From positions 193,200,549 to 193,264,548 of the forward strand of contig JAHLJT010000631.1 of the NCBI GenBank assembly GCA_031308135.1: a DNA stretch of 64,000 nt, read 5' to 3'. The notes below the pieces were generated by a model, which ran no database searches, was not told where the DNA came from, and saw only the letters and a program-made list of their open reading frames with translations. This document shows positions 60,931-64,000 of the stretch, in pieces. Numbering within the stretch: position 1 is the first letter of the stretch; every line of letters begins with the position of its first letter. A program made the translations under genes and the position numbers. The stretch comes from Acheta domesticus. Its lineage: Eukaryota > Arthropoda > Insecta > Orthoptera > Gryllidae.

Positions 60931-63783
60931 ACAGCGGTGGAGGCTGTGGTGGTGGCTGTGGCGGTGGTGGCGGCGGTAGAGGCGGTGGAAATTGTAGCGG
61001 CGGTGGCTGTGGTGGCGGCAGTGGTAACGGTGGAGGCGGTGGTGGCAGTGGAGGTTGGGGTGGAAGCAGCGAGTGAGGGGAGGGGGCAGAGGCAGCGACA
61101 TGATCCGTGTCCGCGTGTCTGTGCGTGCCGTCGCCGCCTACCCCCGGCCGACTCCGCCGCCTAATTAGGCTTGGCCGCAAACGCCCGCGCAGAAGGCGCC
61201 GCAACGCCTGTCTATGCGCTGTAATTAGCGCACTGCGTAGGGAAACTCAGCTGCTTCGGGTGGCTCATGACGCCGCGCATTCCGAGTCTAGCTCTGGAGA
61301 CTAGGGCAACAACCCGCCTGAAGAAGTCCATTACTAGACATTAGTAAATTATGTGAACCAAATGACTATTATAATTATAGCTAATTAAAAAAACTTATTT
61401 ACCCTCTTTTGTAGTTATATTTATTCCATGAAGCAAATTATTAGGTAGAGGCAAATTAGCATGTAATTGGAAGTCTGTGCAAAACCATACGGTACGTCCT
61501 TCAGATCCAACAAAACGTCTCTTGTTAACACAGGACATTTTACATTCGCAGTCCTTTCCAACCTTTTCTATGTGGAATAGTGGTCTTATACGAAATGGAG
61601 GCTCGATCACTCTTTGGATTAAAAGTGACATGAAAGAAATTTCATTTTATTGTAATAAGACATTAGCTCCATGGGCATTTAAAATTACGCAGTCCTTCTT
61701 CTTTCCTTTTCCCAAAGTCGCGTAAAAGATAACTTTTCACTTTTTCTAATTTTTCCGTCCACGGAGGAAGTGAAATATTACATAAAATATTATAGAAAGG
61801 TAAAACATTCAAAATGTATGCAAATTTTTGTAGAAACATTAGAATCTGTTCTTGAGAAAAAGTCGTATGAACGTCTGCAAGAAAGTGCAAATTAGAGTTG
61901 ATTATCAAAGAAAACTATAGAGACTTTGAGAAGCCTGTCCGTCCTGTGTCATTGGCCCGTCTGTTCATCTATTCTACAGTCTGTCTGCCTATATACTAGA
62001 CTGCTCTCTACCTGGCTGCCCCATCTGCCTGTCTTTCCGTCTGGCCGTCGTCAATGAGAGTGCCTAAACCGTTCACACGATTTTCTCCAAAATTGATATA
62101 CCCCCATCGATCTGGACGAACTCGAGACCCAGCCAGTTTAAAACCGATGTTTCGATCCTTGGTGATACTTTGAATGAAGATGACATTTTAAAACTTTTCT
62201 CAAAAATGGCTTCCAAATTTATTGATTCAAATTTGTTCTTTGATAGCGTAAATGACGCTCTGAAGAGTGACAGATATCATTTTCGTTGAAATGCATAATT
62301 TTTCTTAAACAGATACTAAATTCTAATTTTTTCTTTGTACAGGTGACTATCAAGTATAATAAATTGAAGATAGAATGATCTGTGTTAATAAAATCCTTTT
62401 TCAAACACATGTTGAAATATAGTTATGTACTATATTTTGAAATTATGAGTAGTTTTCGAGTAATATTGTATAAAATTTAAGCATTTTTTACCAATAATTA
62501 TTTTGAAAACGACTACTTTGTTAAACATTATCGTATGTACGAATTAAATAACTGTAGAAGAAATGGTGCTGGCCCTATTTTTGATGAATATTTCTGTTTT
62601 CAAAAAAGCAAAACTTCCACATATTGAAATTGAGTGTTAAAAGTAGAGATTTTTGCTAAAAAAAATCTGTTTTAAATAAAAAGATCTTTAAGAAAGGCCA
62701 TATACATATTTTGATGAAAGAGCGTAGTTGTCACGTCATTTCTGCTTGAAGATAATGTAATTTATTTTAAAAAATCTCAAAGTGGCTCCACATTTTTTCT
62801 CTGTTTTTTCTCGTCTATAGAAAATAAGTGCTTAAAAATAGTGCAGTTTCTATTTCCGTTAAACGTTCGGGAATTTTTGAAAATTGCAAAACTTAGAAAC
62901 AATGCGAGAAAGTATGTGCTGCTGTAGGAAAACTAGTTTCTTGCGGTTGTGGTTACCTGAATAAACTTTTATATCTTAGTGAGTTATGATACGAATACAT
63001 TTTTATATCTTAATGAGTAGTTATCTTAGTTACCCGATACGAATAAACTTTTATATATTGAGGCCGTTAGTGCCAAATTGGGGAAAACACATCAAAGAAA
63101 CCAAAGAGAATGAGTTTTGTTACTGGCGGTATCGTGGTTGGAGATTGTATGAGATTTTGAGTATTACAACACTGTGGTAATTTGCGAGAAAAACTGGGAA
63201 ACCGAAAAAATTGGCCAATTTGATGTGGAGTTTAAACAATGCGGTGAATGGTGGTTACAGAACCGATATCCGCCTATCCACGCAGCGGAACCTCGGATTT
63301 TATCGATATATCGTTCATATTAAAGTGGTTTTATAAATTTTCACATGATAATATCGTGGCTTTAGATATTAATGATTGAGGCAAATCCACTAACTACCGT
63401 GTTTATTTTGAAATGTTTGAATCCCTTCGCCACTTGTTCCTCTTTTTTCAGCTCTCTCAATAATTTATTCTTTAAATTAGTCACGACGATTATATAAATT
63501 ATGAACTTTTCAATAAGTAGGAAATATTTGTTAGGGTAATTCGTTTTTGTTAGATGTCACTCATTGCCAATTAATAATTTTCGTTCAATACTTCTCTTTG
63601 CCGTAGTTGTTGAAGCGTGTTTTTACCTTTAATAAAAAAATTGTGAATGAGTAGAAGATTCTTGAACACAGAAATTTTCTACACGGATTCTGCGTGAATT
63701 TCAGCGTACTTTTAGCTGTACTTCAATGAAATGTTTTTTATTCATAATAATTTTATGGGTATATTTGCCTTTAACTAATTAAA
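60931..63783. other. Counterpart of 43,881-46,740
   Basis: The rest of the CpG island, then AT-rich DNA; includes the three-unit tandem repeat at 62,959-63,060. Several small indels relative to copy A. No gene is recognised. Confidence 0.5.
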
Positions 63784-64000
63784 GTAGCGGTGCGGCGGGG
63801 CAGCGTGACGAGGGGTCAGCGGGGCGAGGGCGCAGCAGTCCAAGGGGGCAACGGGGCGGGTGTGGCAGCGGGGCGAGGAGGCAGCGGGACGCGGTGGAGT
63901 GGGTCGGCGAGGGGGGCGGCAGGGCTGCGGGGGCCGGCAAGGTGGCGGGGAGCGGCATGGTGGCGGCAGGGGCGGTTGGACGGTGGGGGCGGTGTCATGG
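63784..64000 (+). repeat. G-rich minisatellite island, copy B, cut by the window end
   Basis: It matches 46,741-46,958 with many one-base G-run differences. It continues past the window. Confidence 0.8.

Larger units (their letters stand above)
52624..64000 (+). repeat. Duplicated segment, copy B (probable haplotype 2)
   Basis: The first base after the gap aligns with 34,961 and the last base of the window with about 46,958, in the same orientation. All landmarks recur in order: 14-bp array, 18-bp array, single hammerhead-like module, SINE-like copy, pyrimidine-rich tract, 12-bp array and G-rich array. Scattered one-base homopolymer length differences (for example A-runs near 39,455 versus 56,865) could be real or consensus errors. 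Confidence 0.95.

Noticed and set aside
34961..64000. True recent tandem duplication
   Set aside because: Not excluded, but the exact gap-edge start, allelic-level divergence and single-copy tail before the gap fit an assembly haplotype overlap better.

Overview
This is eukaryotic, almost certainly arthropod and probably insect, nuclear DNA: long AT-rich non-coding sequence, dispersed tRNA-derived SINE-like repeats, a decayed Tigger/pogo transposon, a foldback (MITE-like) element and dense short tandem arrays. The SINE bodies recall repeats I associate with large insect genomes, possibly polyneopteran, but that is from memory and unchecked. I recognise no intact protein-coding gene, no tRNA or rRNA gene and nothing prokaryotic. 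Most long open frames are by-products of stop-free GC-rich tandem repeats.

Layout, 1-34,960: a possible LTR-retroelement leader remnant, a near-palindromic 0.6 kb foldback element (731-1328), a 50-bp minisatellite (1915-2675), a SINE-like copy (about 4110-4400), then AT-rich sequence punctuated by CpG-rich islands. Most islands carry their own minisatellite: 11 bp at 6.1 kb, a degenerate ~90 bp repeat at 10.2 kb, 15 bp at 22.6 kb, 11 bp at 23.4 kb, 12 bp at 26.4 kb, 10 bp at 28.7-29.5 kb and 12 bp at 30.8 kb. Just after the 10-bp array lies a fragment of a Tigger/pogo transposase (CENP-B-type helix-turn-helix) with one terminal inverted repeat.

Layout, 34,961-64,000: 34,961-46,958 and 52,624-64,000 are two near-identical copies in the same order and orientation. 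The second begins at the first base after a run of exactly 1,000 N (51,624-52,623). They differ by about 1% substitutions where I compared them by hand, by tandem-array lengths and by one 204-bp hairpin indel. The simplest reading is that two alleles of one locus were placed end to end in the assembly, not a biological tandem duplication. The single-copy stretch between them (46,959-51,623) contains no recognisable gene.

The most interesting signals are (i) the false-duplication signature, which gives a free two-haplotype comparison; (ii) an archipelago of unrelated CpG-rich minisatellites, nearly all G-rich on the same strand; (iii) hammerhead-ribozyme-like cores in an allele-specific inverted repeat at 41.0-41.2 kb and again at 7.2 kb; and (iv) the foldback element at 0.7-1.3 kb.
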